This document shows positions 34,777 through 44,007 of a stretch of DNA of 64,000 nt, piece after piece. The position numbers and the translations under genes were made by a program. Every line of letters begins with the position of its first letter. Position 1 is the first letter of the stretch. Source of the DNA: Phycisphaeraceae bacterium (GTDB lineage: Bacteria; Planctomycetota; Phycisphaerae; Phycisphaerales; UBA1924); assembly GCA_019636615.1 (NCBI GenBank), contig JAHBXF010000002.1, positions 312,001 through 376,000 of the forward strand. Reading direction: 5' to 3'. The notes under the pieces are model-generated. The model was not told the DNA's origin, made no database searches, and worked only from the letters and a program-made list of their open reading frames with translations.

Positions 34777-35015
34777 GCCGGAGCGTACGGCGGCGGCGAG
34801 TAGCTGCCGAGGAGGCTGCGAGTGGAGACCAGACGAACGGCTCTCGGGGTGCGATCTCGGCGATGTGCGTTCGCGGGGATGGCAGGCGGGTCACTTGCAT
34901 GAGTACAGAGTCCATGTGCTGAGCACGAGGCCAGAGGCGTGTGCCGAAGGCCAGCGCATGAACAGCCCTGCCTTGCGGGCCGGGGCACGGACTTCGATGC
35001 GGTTTGCGGTGACTG

Positions 35016-35765
35016 TCAGGTCGTGGAGGGGGACTTGGGTGAAGTGGGCGCTGCGGGCGGCTGCTGAGCGCGGGGGACTTGCACCCACTGGGTCTGCACG
35101 TGGCGGACGATGGCGCCGGTGGTCTGGTAGATGACCTGCTCGGCGATGTTGGTGCAGTGATCGGCGATGATCTCGCAGGCGGTGGCGACTTCGAGAAGGG
35201 AGAAGGCGGCGTCGGCCGTGGTCTGGCCTTTGGCGAGTTTCTCTTCGGCGTCGCGGAGGAGCGCGTCTTTAAAGGCGGTGACGGCGTGCTGGCTTTGCAG
35301 GACGATGTTGGCCAGGTGCGGGTCGTGGCGCATCACCGAGGCGTTGACGTCTCGCACAATGCCGATGACGCTGTTGGACATCACCCGGAAGGTGTCCGGG
35401 AAGACGGTCTGGCCGATCTTGTTGTTCACGACAAGGTCGGCGAGTTCGACGGCGGTATCGGCCGTGCGTTCAAACTCGTTGTTGACCTTGACGATGACCA
35501 GGACCGAGCGCAGGTGATTGACGGCGAGTTCGGCGCCCTGCTTTGTCGCGTCGGCGAGCAGTTGAACAGAGGCTTGTTCCAGCTGAACATCGACCTCGTC
35601 GATGATGTCGTCCTGCTGGCGGACCCATTCGGCCTTGGCGATGTCGCGGTCGAAGATGGCGTCGAAGGCCGCTTCGAGCATGGTCTGCACGCGGCGTCCC
35701 TGCGCGACAAGGTCGGCGTTGAGACGGTCGATGCGCTGAACGAAACCAGATGCGTCGGTCGACAT
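35016..35765 (-). CDS. PhoU-family protein
   Basis: 249 residues from ATG 35765; the open frame extends 68 codons further upstream with a Pro/Arg-rich, non-conserved segment that I reject. The sequence is nearly all helical with two PhoU-type three-helix repeats: FDRDIAKAEWVRQQDDIIDE, then VNNEFERTADTAVELADLV, and later HDPHLANIVLQSQ and ACEIIADHCTNIAEQVIY. The E-x-x-R-x-x-D and D-H-x-x-N-I-A-E metal-binding motifs are intact. PhoU modulates phosphate transport and PhoR signalling. No pst or pho genes are adjacent. Divergent from the liv operon. Confidence 0.88.
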   Translation of the reverse strand: MSTDASGFVQRIDRLNADLVAQGRRVQTMLEAAFDAIFDRDIAKAEWVRQQDDIIDEVDVQLEQASVQLLADATKQGAELAVNHLRSVLVIVKVNNEFERTADTAVELADLVVNNKIGQTVFPDTFRVMSNSVIGIVRDVNASVMRHDPHLANIVLQSQHAVTAFKDALLRDAEEKLAKGQTTADAAFSLLEVATACEIIADHCTNIAEQVIYQTTGAIVRHVQTQWVQVPRAQQPPAAPTSPKSPSTT

Positions 35766-35976
35766 GGATTGGGCCGCCGTGGTGAAGGGACATCCAACGA
35801 TAGCAGGGGTCGGCGCGGCGGCCACTGGGCGGGCCGCGAGAACCGCGGGCGGGCGGGCGGGTCTGGGCGGGGGCGGTCGTTCTCGGGAGGGGAGGGTGGG
35901 GATATGGGGCGTGGGGTGGCGGGTTTGTGGCCGGTCGGGCGCGACCGGCGACAGACCGGCAGCTATCATCGGCCCC

Positions 35977-37152
35977 TTGCTGGAGAAGTTCCTTCAAACA
36001 CTGATGGACGGGACCGCCGTGGGCAGCCTTTATGCGCTGATCGCGCTGGGGTACACCATGGTGTACGGCATCCTCAAGTTCATCAACTTTGCGCACAGCG
36101 ATGTCTTCGTGATGGGGGCATGGGTGTCGTACTCGGCGGCGCGTGCCGCGGGGTGGACGCAGGATGGAACGGCGGTGGATATTCCGCCCTGGCTCTTCTG
36201 GATGATGGGGTCGATTCTTGCGGCGGGTGCGCTGGCGACGCTGACAGGCCACCTCCTGCAGAAGGTTCGCGTGAAGGGAATCGGCACGCTGGCGGTGATG
36301 ATCGGGGCGTGGGGGCTGAGTGTGCTGGGGCTGGTGCTGGTGTGCCGCGCGCTGAAGGGGAGTGGTCAGGAGTTGCTCGCGGGCGGCGTGGTGCTGCTCA
36401 TCGCGATGCTCTCGTGCGGCGCGATGGGGTTCTGCATCGAGCGGATGGCGTACAAACCGCTTCGGGGCTCGCCGCGGCTGAATGTGCTGATCACGGCGAT
36501 CGGGGTGTCGCTTTTTTTGCAGAACCTGGGGCAGTTGCCGTGGATGTACGGCACAAGCCCGCAGCGGATGCCGTCGATCCTTCCTGACCGGGTTCTGTTT
36601 GAGATCGCGGGGACGGTGGGTGAGCGCGGGGAGGATGGGTCGGTGATCTGGTGGCAGACAGACCCTGTGCGGGTGCGGTTGCTGGACGTGATCGCGGGCG
36701 GCACGGCGGTGGTGCTGATGATCTGCCTGGACCGGCTGGTGTATGGATCAAAGATCGGGCGGGCGATGCGCGCGGTGAGTTTCAACCCGCAGACGGCGTC
36801 GCTGATGGGGATTCCGGTTGATCGGGTGATCAGTTTCACCTTCGTGCTCGGGGCGATGCTGGCCGCGGCGGCGGGCTTTTTGTACGGGCAGAAATACCCG
36901 GGCCTGTTGCAGCCGGCTTCGGCGACGTGGGTGCTGCTTGGCCTGAAGGCCTTTGTCGCGGCGGTGGTGGGGGGCATCGGCAACGTTCGCGGGGCCATGC
37001 TCGGCGGGTTGCTGATCGGGCTGATCGAGTTTTTCGGCGCGGCGTATCTCTCGAGCGATCTTCGGGACGTGTACGTGTTTGCCCTCCTGATTGTGGTGCT
37101 GCTGTTGCGGCCCAGCGGGATTCTGGGGCGCGCAACGGTTGAGAAGGTGTGA
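35977..37152 (+). CDS. livH: Branched-chain amino-acid/amide ABC transporter permease LivH
   Basis: 391 residues if started at TTG 35977; an ATG at 36004 would drop LLEKFLQTL, which aligns with the conserved LivH N-terminus before DGTAVGSLYALIALGYTMVY, so I favour TTG though no clear ribosome-binding site is visible. Eight or more helices are expected. The EAA-like cytoplasmic loop is MRAVSFNPQTASLMGIPVDR. An extra periplasmic stretch (about 195-235, SPQRMPSILPDRVLFEIAG) lies mid-protein. First gene of livHMGF; substrate could be branched-chain amino acids, urea or short amides. Confidence 0.88.
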   Translation: MLEKFLQTLMDGTAVGSLYALIALGYTMVYGILKFINFAHSDVFVMGAWVSYSAARAAGWTQDGTAVDIPPWLFWMMGSILAAGALATLTGHLLQKVRVKGIGTLAVMIGAWGLSVLGLVLVCRALKGSGQELLAGGVVLLIAMLSCGAMGFCIERMAYKPLRGSPRLNVLITAIGVSLFLQNLGQLPWMYGTSPQRMPSILPDRVLFEIAGTVGERGEDGSVIWWQTDPVRVRLLDVIAGGTAVVLMICLDRLVYGSKIGRAMRAVSFNPQTASLMGIPVDRVISFTFVLGAMLAAAAGFLYGQKYPGLLQPASATWVLLGLKAFVAAVVGGIGNVRGAMLGGLLIGLIEFFGAAYLSSDLRDVYVFALLIVVLLLRPSGILGRATVEKV

Positions 37153-37167
37153 GCCAAAGAGGAGCAG

Positions 37168-38532
37168 GTGGAACGCAACGCGATGGCTATCTCGACTGCG
37201 GATGGGCCGACGGCCAGCAAGGGCTGGCTGTCGCGCTGGGTGCCGGTGGTGCTGATCATCGCCGCGGCGGTGATCGCGCACACGGTGCTGAGGCAGTACA
37301 TGGGCGCCTTCGTGAGCAAGATCGTGCTCGATGTCGGGATCAACGTGGTGCTCGCGGTGTCGCTGACACTCGTGAACGGGTTTACCGGCCAGTTCTCGAT
37401 CGGTCACGCGGCGTTCATGGCGGTGGGGGGGTATACGGCGGCCTCGATCACGTACTACGTGTCGATGGTGGTCTTCGGCGGGCCCGAGCCTGTGGCCGGG
37501 GCGCTGAGCACGATGATCAGCGGGCGTGAGAACGTGCCGCTCTTCGCCAAGGGGGACGCGATCTTCGCGGGGTCGCTGGTGGTCGGCGGGCTCGCGGCGG
37601 CCGGGTGCGGGTTTCTGGTGGGCCTGCCGTCGCTGCGGCTCAAAGGCGACTACCTGGCGATTGTGACGTTGGGCTTTGGCGAGATTTTTCGGGTACTCAT
37701 CCAGCAGACCGCGGACGTGGCGTATTACGTGGAGGATGTGAAAGATGCGCCGCTGGTGGGGGTGATGCAGGTGTTCTCGTCGCCCCGGGCTGAGTGGGAA
37801 GCGCCGATCTGGGCGAGGCTGGGCGGGCCGGTGGGGTTCACCGGCATTCCGACCTACAACAGCCTGTTCTGGACCCTGCTGGTCACCGGGCTCACGCTGC
37901 TCGTGGCGTATCGGCTCAAGCGGAGCACGCACGGGCGGGCGATGCTCTCCATCCGCGAGGATGAGGTGGCGAGCGAGTCGATGGGCGTGAACACGACGCG
38001 GTACAAGGTCAGGGCGTTTGTGATCGCGGCGTTCTTCGCGGGGGTGGCCGGCGCGCTCTTTGCGCATACGACCGGTGTGACCCTCAAGGCCAATGAACTG
38101 GCCTTTGCCAAGAGTTTCGACATCATCATCATGGTGGTGCTGGGCGGGCTGGGGTCGATCTCGGGGGCGAGCCTGGCCGCGGTGATTCTCACGATGCTGC
38201 CGGAACTGCTCCGCAAGCCCGAACAGTTGGTGGCCATGTGGCCGTGGGCGGCGGGCGTGGTGGTGGTGGGCGTGGTGTGCACGCTTCTGGCGAAGAATAA
38301 GATCGGCGGGGGAGCGGTGGCGCGGGCCGGTGGCCTGGGAATGGGGCTGGGCGGAGCGGCGCTGGTGCTGGCGGGGCTGGGCGCGATCGCGATGCGCGCC
38401 GGGCTCGACCTCTCGCAGTATCGGATGGTGCTCTACGCCCTGGCGCTGATTCTGATGATGATTCTGCGGCCGTCGGGGATCATGGGCGTCAGGGAGTTGT
38501 GGGAACGGGCCTTCTGGCGGGGGGGACGCTGA
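37168..38532 (+). CDS. livM: Branched-chain amino-acid/amide ABC transporter permease LivM
   Basis: 454 residues, GTG start (ATG at 37183 is an alternative). After a short N-terminus come the LivM helices: GINVVLAVSLTLVNGFTGQF is diagnostic, then GLPSLRLKGDYLAIVTLGFG and the cytoplasmic EAA loop RAMLSIREDEVASESMGVN. It is longer than many LivM proteins because of a central ~40-residue loop (EDVKDAPLVGVMQVFSSP region) and two extra C-terminal helices. Pairs with LivH to form the membrane channel. Stops one base before livG starts. Confidence 0.9.
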   Translation: MERNAMAISTADGPTASKGWLSRWVPVVLIIAAAVIAHTVLRQYMGAFVSKIVLDVGINVVLAVSLTLVNGFTGQFSIGHAAFMAVGGYTAASITYYVSMVVFGGPEPVAGALSTMISGRENVPLFAKGDAIFAGSLVVGGLAAAGCGFLVGLPSLRLKGDYLAIVTLGFGEIFRVLIQQTADVAYYVEDVKDAPLVGVMQVFSSPRAEWEAPIWARLGGPVGFTGIPTYNSLFWTLLVTGLTLLVAYRLKRSTHGRAMLSIREDEVASESMGVNTTRYKVRAFVIAAFFAGVAGALFAHTTGVTLKANELAFAKSFDIIIMVVLGGLGSISGASLAAVILTMLPELLRKPEQLVAMWPWAAGVVVVGVVCTLLAKNKIGGGAVARAGGLGMGLGGAALVLAGLGAIAMRAGLDLSQYRMVLYALALILMMILRPSGIMGVRELWERAFWRGGR

Positions 38533-38533
38533 G

Positions 38534-39343
38534 ATGGCCGCGAAGGTGAGAGACGATGCGGGTGGCCCGGCGCTCGAAGTGCGCGGCGTGTCGAAGTCTT
38601 TCGGCGGGCTCAAGGCGGTGCAGGACTTTTCATTGACGCTTTCGCGCGGGGATCTCAAGGGGCTGATCGGGCCCAACGGCGCGGGGAAGACAACGGTCTT
38701 CAACCTGCTCACCGGCGTGTACCGCCCCGACGCGGGCAAGATCGTGCTGGGCGGGCAGGAGATCGGCGGAATCCGCCCGTGCTTCATCGCGGCGCGGGGA
38801 ATGGCCAGAACGTTCCAGAACATCCGGCTCTTCGGCGAGCTGCCCGTGGTCGACAACGTGAAACTGGCGTGCCACGTGCGTGCAGAACACAGCATCGCGG
38901 GCGCGGTGCTGCGGTCTGGGCTGCACCGGCGCGAAGAAGCGGCGATTCATGAGCAGGCGATGTCGCTGCTCGGGGTCTTCCAGCTTCGCGACCGCGCGCA
39001 CGAGCAGGCAAAGAACCTGCCCTACGGCGAACAGCGGAAACTGGAGATCGCACGCGCGCTGGCGACCAGACCGAAGGTGCTGCTGCTCGACGAGCCGGCG
39101 GCCGGGATGAACTCGGGCGAGAAGGTGGCGCTGCGAGATCTGATCCGACGGGTGAGGGACATGTTCGACGTGACCATTCTGCTCATCGAGCACGACATGG
39201 GGCTGGTGATGGAGATCTGCGAGCGGATCACGGTGCTTGATTACGGGTGCATCATCGCGGAGGGCACACCCGAGGAGATCCAGGGGAACCCCAAAGTGAT
39301 CGAGGCGTACCTGGGCGGGGCGGAAGAAATCACGGGGGCGTGA
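38534..39343 (+). CDS. livG: Branched-chain amino-acid ABC transporter ATPase LivG
   Basis: 269 residues. Walker A GPNGAGKTT at 46-54; LivG signature MARTFQNIRLFGELPVVDNV; ABC signature NLPYGEQRKLEIARAL (degenerate P-Y-G-E-Q as in LivG proteins); Walker B VLLLDEPAAGMN; H-switch in LLIEHDMGLVM. It powers import together with LivF. The gene begins one base after livM stops. Confidence 0.95.
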   Translation: MAAKVRDDAGGPALEVRGVSKSFGGLKAVQDFSLTLSRGDLKGLIGPNGAGKTTVFNLLTGVYRPDAGKIVLGGQEIGGIRPCFIAARGMARTFQNIRLFGELPVVDNVKLACHVRAEHSIAGAVLRSGLHRREEAAIHEQAMSLLGVFQLRDRAHEQAKNLPYGEQRKLEIARALATRPKVLLLDEPAAGMNSGEKVALRDLIRRVRDMFDVTILLIEHDMGLVMEICERITVLDYGCIIAEGTPEEIQGNPKVIEAYLGGAEEITGA

Positions 39344-39366
39344 CAGGCGGGCCCGGAGGAGAAGCA

Positions 39367-40086
39367 ATGCTCGAGGTGAGGAACATCTGCGTGAACTACG
39401 GCGCGATCAAGGCGCTGCACGGGGTGAACCTGCGCGTCGAGCAGGGCGAGATCGTTACGCTGATCGGGTGCAACGGCGCGGGGAAGACAACGACCCTGCG
39501 GGCGATCTCCGGGCTGCTGCGGCCCGCGAGCGGCGAGATTGTCTACCGCGGCGAACGCATCGACACCGTCGCGCCCCACGAGATTGTCCGGCGGGGGCTG
39601 GTTCAGGCACCCGAGGGGCGGGGCATTTTCTCGAACATGTCTGTCGAGGAAAACCTCGACCTGGGCGGGTTTGTGCGGCACGACCGCGAGGGGCTCGCGA
39701 AGGATCGCGAGCGGGCACTCTCGCTGTTTCCCCGATTGCGGGAGCGATTGAGCCAGTCCGCCGGGACACTTTCGGGCGGTGAGCAGCAGATGCTCGCGAT
39801 CGCACGGGCGCTGCTGGCCCGGCCCAGCCTGCTGCTGCTCGATGAGCCGAGCCTCGGGCTTGCCCCGCAGATCGTGCAGGTGATCTTCAACATCATCCGG
39901 GAGATCAACGCCTCGGGAACGACGATCCTGCTTGTCGAGCAGAACGCGCACATGGCGCTGAAGGTGGCCAAACGCGCGTATGTGCTTGAGGTGGGAAAAG
40001 TCGTGATGGAAGGGCCCGCCGCCGAGTTGGCGGCGAGCGAAGAAGTGCAGGATGCCTACATGGGCCGGCGCAAAACCACGGCCTGA
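39367..40086 (+). CDS. livF: Branched-chain amino-acid ABC transporter ATPase LivF
   Basis: 239 residues from ATG 39367 with GGAGGAG six bases upstream; the longer frame from 39247 overlaps livG and is not used. Walker A GCNGAGKTT (residues 34-42, Cys replacing the common Ala), LivF signature VQAPEGRGIFSNMSVEENL, ABC signature LSGGEQQMLAIARALL, Walker B LLLLDEPSLGLAP, and the switch His/Gln in LLVEQNAHMAL. Last gene of the operon. A periplasmic LivK-type binding protein is not found in the window. Confidence 0.95.
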   Translation: MLEVRNICVNYGAIKALHGVNLRVEQGEIVTLIGCNGAGKTTTLRAISGLLRPASGEIVYRGERIDTVAPHEIVRRGLVQAPEGRGIFSNMSVEENLDLGGFVRHDREGLAKDRERALSLFPRLRERLSQSAGTLSGGEQQMLAIARALLARPSLLLLDEPSLGLAPQIVQVIFNIIREINASGTTILLVEQNAHMALKVAKRAYVLEVGKVVMEGPAAELAASEEVQDAYMGRRKTTA

Positions 40087-40116
40087 GTGGGGCGTGCCAC
40101 GCGATGCGGGCGTGTG

Positions 40117-40794
40117 TCAGTGATCGGCGTGCGCCGCCGCGGCGAGGATGATGTCGAGCAGCCAGGGTGCGAAAGCGCGTTTAAGGACAGCACCCGCCGT
40201 GCTGTGCACAAGGCCGTCGCGGGTCATGACGGTGGCCTCGATCGTATCAGAATCCATGGTCTCGAGCGGGTTGGCGACGATCATGTCGATGCCCTTGCGG
40301 TCGAGTTTGGCACGGCCCGAGGTGAGAAGGTCTGAACGGGTTTCGAGCGCGAAGCCGACAAGAAACTGCCCCGGCCGACGCGTGGAGGCGGCCTGTGCCA
40401 GAAGATCCGGGGTGGCTTCCAGGGTCAGGGTCAGGCCCGTGGCCTCGCGTCGCCGTTTGCCGACAAGGGCGGCCGCGTCCGCCACGGGCCGGTAATCGGC
40501 GACAGCGGCCGCCATGATCAGGATGGTGGCCTGCGGAAGATGGGTTGCGAGAAGGCGCTGGAGGTCAGTGGTGGTTCGGAACCGTTCGAGGGTTGTTGGC
40601 GAATGGGCGGGCGTGAGGGGTGTCGGGCCCAGCAGGAGCCGTACGGACAGGCCGCGCCGGGTGGCTTCATCCGAGAGGGCAATGCCCAGACGCCCCGAGG
40701 AACGGTTGGCGATGTACCTGACCGCGTCGATTGGCTCGTGGGTGGGGCCGGCGGTGATGAGCAGTGAGGGGAGAGGGGCGCCTGGGGAAGTCAT
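40117..40794 (-). CDS. coaB: Phosphopantothenoylcysteine synthetase (stand-alone CoaB)
   Basis: 225 residues from ATG 40794; the upstream part of the frame is antisense noise. CoaB joins phosphopantothenate and cysteine in coenzyme A synthesis. Hallmarks: LLITAGPTHEPIDAVRYI, NRSSGRLGIALSDEA (dimer/nucleotide loop), IMAAAVADYRP, FLVGFALET, and KLDRKGIDMIVANP with the catalytic-loop lysine. In most bacteria it is the C-terminal half of bifunctional CoaBC; here the CoaC decarboxylase half is missing, so that activity must be encoded separately. Convergent with livF. Confidence 0.9.
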   Translation of the reverse strand: MTSPGAPLPSLLITAGPTHEPIDAVRYIANRSSGRLGIALSDEATRRGLSVRLLLGPTPLTPAHSPTTLERFRTTTDLQRLLATHLPQATILIMAAAVADYRPVADAAALVGKRRREATGLTLTLEATPDLLAQAASTRRPGQFLVGFALETRSDLLTSGRAKLDRKGIDMIVANPLETMDSDTIEATVMTRDGLVHSTAGAVLKRAFAPWLLDIILAAAAHADH

Positions 40795-41007
40795 AGATGG
40801 TCTGAGGCAGGATAGAAGGGGTGCGAGGGGCTTGGGAGGGGGGGAAGAGAACGAAAGGTGAATCCTGAGGGGTTCATGTTGATAGGGAGGGGTGGCGGCC
40901 GGATAATCAAGGCCCCCGGGTATGGAGCCAGCGGGGGGATAGGCAAGTGTTGGACAGGGTCGGATGCGTTTGAACCAGCGGACAGAAGCACGCGTGACGG
41001 GAGCAGC

Positions 41008-42741
41008 ATGGCACGATCTCGAAAGAAGCTCGGTGAAATCCTCGTCTCGTGGGGCGTGATCACCGCGGAACAGGCCGACAAGGCCGCGCAGATGGCCAAA
41101 GGTTCGGGCAAGCGCCTGGGCGAGGTTGTCGTGGAGGCGGGGTTCGCGAAAGAGGATCAGGTCGCCAAGGCGCTGGCGAACCAGTTCGGGATGGAGTACA
41201 TCGATCTGTCCGCGGCGGGGGTGGCCGAGAAGATCGACGTGAAGTTGATCCCGGATGACTTGGTGAAGAAGCACCAGATTCTGCCCATGTCAAAGATGGG
41301 CAACCGGCTGCAGCTGGTGGTTCATGACCCGATGGACCTCGAGTTGTTCGACATGCTGCGTTTCCGGCTCAACGTGGAGTTGGAGCCGCGCCTGGCGAGC
41401 AAGACGCAGATCAAGAAGTATCTTGAGTCCGCGGCGGCGGGGACGAACCGCAAGTTCGCGGCGAGCGAATCGCTGGTGACGCAGTCGATCGACAGTTCGG
41501 TGGACAAGTCGGTCGATAAGTCGATGGACAAGTCGATCGACGTGGCGGAAGACGACGCGCCGATCGTGAAGTTGGCGAACCGGATCATCGCCGAGGCGGT
41601 GCGGATGCGTGCGAGCGATATCCACATCGAGCCGATGGCGGACCGTGTGCGGCTGAGGTACCGGATCGACGGCGTGTGCATGGTGCGAGACGACCTGCCC
41701 AAGCGCATGCAGAACGCTCTGCTGTCGCGCGTGAAACTGATGTCCGCGATGAACATCGCGGAGAAGCGGATTCCGCAGGACGGCCGCATCAAGATGGGGA
41801 TCGACGAAAAGATGGTCGATTTCCGTGTCTCGGCGTGCCCGGCGTATCACGGCGAGAGCGTGGTGCTGCGTATTCTGCGGCCCGACTCGGTGCGCATCGG
41901 TCTGACAAACCTCGGGTTCGAGGCGGACAACCTGAACCTGTTCAACCGCGTGATCAGGCGTCCGAACGGCATTTTCCTGGTGACCGGCCCGACGGGCTCG
42001 GGCAAGACGACGACGCTGTATTCGGCGCTGGACGTGCTGAACAAGCCGGACAAAAAAATCATCACGGCCGAAGACCCGGTGGAGTACAACTTCGAGGGCA
42101 TCAACCAGTGCCAGGTGCGCGAGCACATCGGGCTCTCGTTCACGGCGATTCTCCGGTCGATGCTGCGTCAGGCGCCCAACATCATTCTGGTCGGCGAAAT
42201 CCGCGATAAGGAAGTCGCCGAGATCGCGATCCAGGCGGCCCTGACGGGCCACCTGGTCTTCAGCACGCTGCACACCAACGACGCGCCGTCGGCGATGACG
42301 CGTTTGATCGACATGGGCATCAAGCCGTTCCTGGTGGCGTCGTCGATTCAGGCGGTGATGGCGCAGCGGCTCATCCGCGTGCTCTGCAAGCAGTGCAAGC
42401 AGCCCGACGACGAGCGCAACTTTGACCCGAAACTGATGCGGCTGACGGGCATCTCGCTGGAGGAGGGCCGGGGCAAGGTTCTGCGGCCCGTGGGGTGCGA
42501 CAACTGCAACAGCACGGGGTACCGCGGCCGCCAGGCGATCTTCGAGATGATGATGATGAACAATCACATCCGCGAGTTGACCTTCAGGCTGGCGCCGGTC
42601 TCAGAGATGCGTCAGGCGGCCATCGCCTCGGGCATGCGCACGCTGGTGCAGGACGGCAAACTCAAGATTCTCAAGGGCACGACAACAATGCAGGAAATCG
42701 CCACGACCACGCAGGTGGACCTGGACAACCTGCCTTCGTGA
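41008..42741 (+). CDS. Type IV pilus/type II secretion assembly ATPase (PilB/GspE), first copy
   Basis: 577 residues from ATG 41008 with GGAG five bases upstream. The N-terminal MshEN-like domain (LGEILVSWGVITAEQADKAA) leads via a linker with a DKS repeat to the ATPase: ASDIHIEP (N2 domain), Walker A GPTGSGKTT near 327-335, Asp box AEDPVEYNFEG, Walker B ILVGEIRD, His box LTGHLVFSTLHTNDAPS. Two CxxC pairs (CKQC, CDNC) form the C-terminal zinc site. It drives pilin extension. Gene 1 of the pilus/secretion locus; divergent from coaB. Confidence 0.93.
   Translation: MARSRKKLGEILVSWGVITAEQADKAAQMAKGSGKRLGEVVVEAGFAKEDQVAKALANQFGMEYIDLSAAGVAEKIDVKLIPDDLVKKHQILPMSKMGNRLQLVVHDPMDLELFDMLRFRLNVELEPRLASKTQIKKYLESAAAGTNRKFAASESLVTQSIDSSVDKSVDKSMDKSIDVAEDDAPIVKLANRIIAEAVRMRASDIHIEPMADRVRLRYRIDGVCMVRDDLPKRMQNALLSRVKLMSAMNIAEKRIPQDGRIKMGIDEKMVDFRVSACPAYHGESVVLRILRPDSVRIGLTNLGFEADNLNLFNRVIRRPNGIFLVTGPTGSGKTTTLYSALDVLNKPDKKIITAEDPVEYNFEGINQCQVREHIGLSFTAILRSMLRQAPNIILVGEIRDKEVAEIAIQAALTGHLVFSTLHTNDAPSAMTRLIDMGIKPFLVASSIQAVMAQRLIRVLCKQCKQPDDERNFDPKLMRLTGISLEEGRGKVLRPVGCDNCNSTGYRGRQAIFEMMMMNNHIRELTFRLAPVSEMRQAAIASGMRTLVQDGKLKILKGTTTMQEIATTTQVDLDNLPS
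41485..41544 (+). repeat. 12-bp intragenic repeat (S-x-D-K linker)
   Basis: Five consecutive 12-base units (41485, 41497, 41509, 41521, 41533) encode SIDS-SVDK-SVDK-SMDK-SIDV in the linker between the N-terminal domain and the ATPase core of the first PilB-like protein. The region is in frame and likely flexible or short helical. Confidence 0.8.
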
Positions 42742-42888
42742 GCGGGTGCGGTGAGGCGGTGTGGGGGGCCGAGGCCGGCGCGGCGTGGTTCGTCGCCGGA
42801 GGGTTGGAAGCAAGTGTGTGTTCCGGCCGTGTGTTCTCGGGGATTTGCCCGGGGAGTGCGGGTGGGGCGAGATTGAACGAGGGTTTTC

Positions 42889-44007
42889 ATGTCCACGATG
42901 CAGATCGACCGCCTTCTTGACACGGTGGTCAAACTCGGCGCTTCCGACCTTCACCTCACGGTGGGGCGTCAACCGACCATCCGTCACCACGGCGGACTCC
43001 GCAACCTGCAGACCAAGGTGCTCGATTCCGAGGACATGGTTTCGCTGATGAAGTCGATCACCCCCGAAAGAAACCAGCAGGAACTGCAGGAAGAAGGGAC
43101 AACCGACTTCGGCTTTGCTTACGGCGAAGCGGCCCGATTCCGCGTGTCGGTCTTCCGCCAGCGCGGCGACCTGGCCATCGTGCTCCGGCAGATTCCCAAC
43201 AAACTACTGACGTTTGATCAGATCGGCCTGCCGGCGGTGTGCAAAGACCTGATCCGGCGCCCGCGCGGCATGTTCCTCGTGACCGGGCCCACAGGCTCGG
43301 GCAAAACCACCACGCTGGCGTGCATGATCAACTACATCAACGAGACGATGGATCGGCACATCATCACGATGGAAGACCCCATCGAGTATTACCACCACCA
43401 CAAGAAGTCGATCGTCAACCAGCGTGAAGTGGGCAACGACACCCCGAGTTTCTCCGAGGCCCTCCGGCGCGCCCTCCGTCAAGACCCTGACGTGATCCTG
43501 GTGGGCGAAATGCGCGACCTTGAGACCATCGAATCCGCCGTGCGCGCGGCGGAAACCGGCCACCTTGTCTTCGGCACCCTGCACACGACGGGTGCCGCGA
43601 AGACCATCGACCGCGTGGTGGACGCCTTCCCGGTGACGCAGCAGAACCAGATCCGCGTGCAGTTGTCTACCGCGCTTCTGTGCATCCTCAGCCAGGCGCT
43701 GCTCACCCGGGTAGACACCCAGGGGATGGTGGCGGCCTACGAGTTCCTGGTGATTACCCCTGCCATCGCCAACCTCATCCGCGAGGCGAAGACCTTCCGC
43801 ATCGATTCGGCGATCCAGACGGGCAAGAAGTTCGGCATGCAGTTGCTCGATGATCACCTGTGGTCGCTGTATTCACAGGGGAAAATCTCCGCCGAGGAGA
43901 TGATCGACGTGAGCAAGAACCCCGTGGAACTGACGAGCCGAATCCACCGGCTCGGCAGGACAGTGGGCCGCATGGAGTGGGACGAGGAAGAAGGCGGAGA
44001 AGGTTAA
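42889..44007 (+). CDS. pilT: Twitching motility retraction ATPase PilT
   Basis: 372 residues. The N-terminal PAS-like domain (LLDTVVKLGASDLHLTVGRQ) precedes the RecA-like core: Walker A GPTGSGKTTT from residue 133, Asp box TMEDPIEYYHHHKKSIVNQR, Walker B DVILVGEMRD, His box AAETGHLVFGTLHTTGAAKT, and the PilT-specific AIxNLIRE-type motif (AIANLIREAKTF), needed for retraction. Its presence indicates a dynamic pilus rather than only a secretion pseudopilus. ATG 42889 has a weak ribosome-binding site (GAGGGTTTTC). Confidence 0.94.
   Translation: MSTMQIDRLLDTVVKLGASDLHLTVGRQPTIRHHGGLRNLQTKVLDSEDMVSLMKSITPERNQQELQEEGTTDFGFAYGEAARFRVSVFRQRGDLAIVLRQIPNKLLTFDQIGLPAVCKDLIRRPRGMFLVTGPTGSGKTTTLACMINYINETMDRHIITMEDPIEYYHHHKKSIVNQREVGNDTPSFSEALRRALRQDPDVILVGEMRDLETIESAVRAAETGHLVFGTLHTTGAAKTIDRVVDAFPVTQQNQIRVQLSTALLCILSQALLTRVDTQGMVAAYEFLVITPAIANLIREAKTFRIDSAIQTGKKFGMQLLDDHLWSLYSQGKISAEEMIDVSKNPVELTSRIHRLGRTVGRMEWDEEEGGEG

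Noticed and set aside
36748..38895. 715-codon minus-strand open frame under livH/livM
   Set aside because: Antisense shadow with repetitive His/Arg/Pro composition; the + strand permeases are clear.
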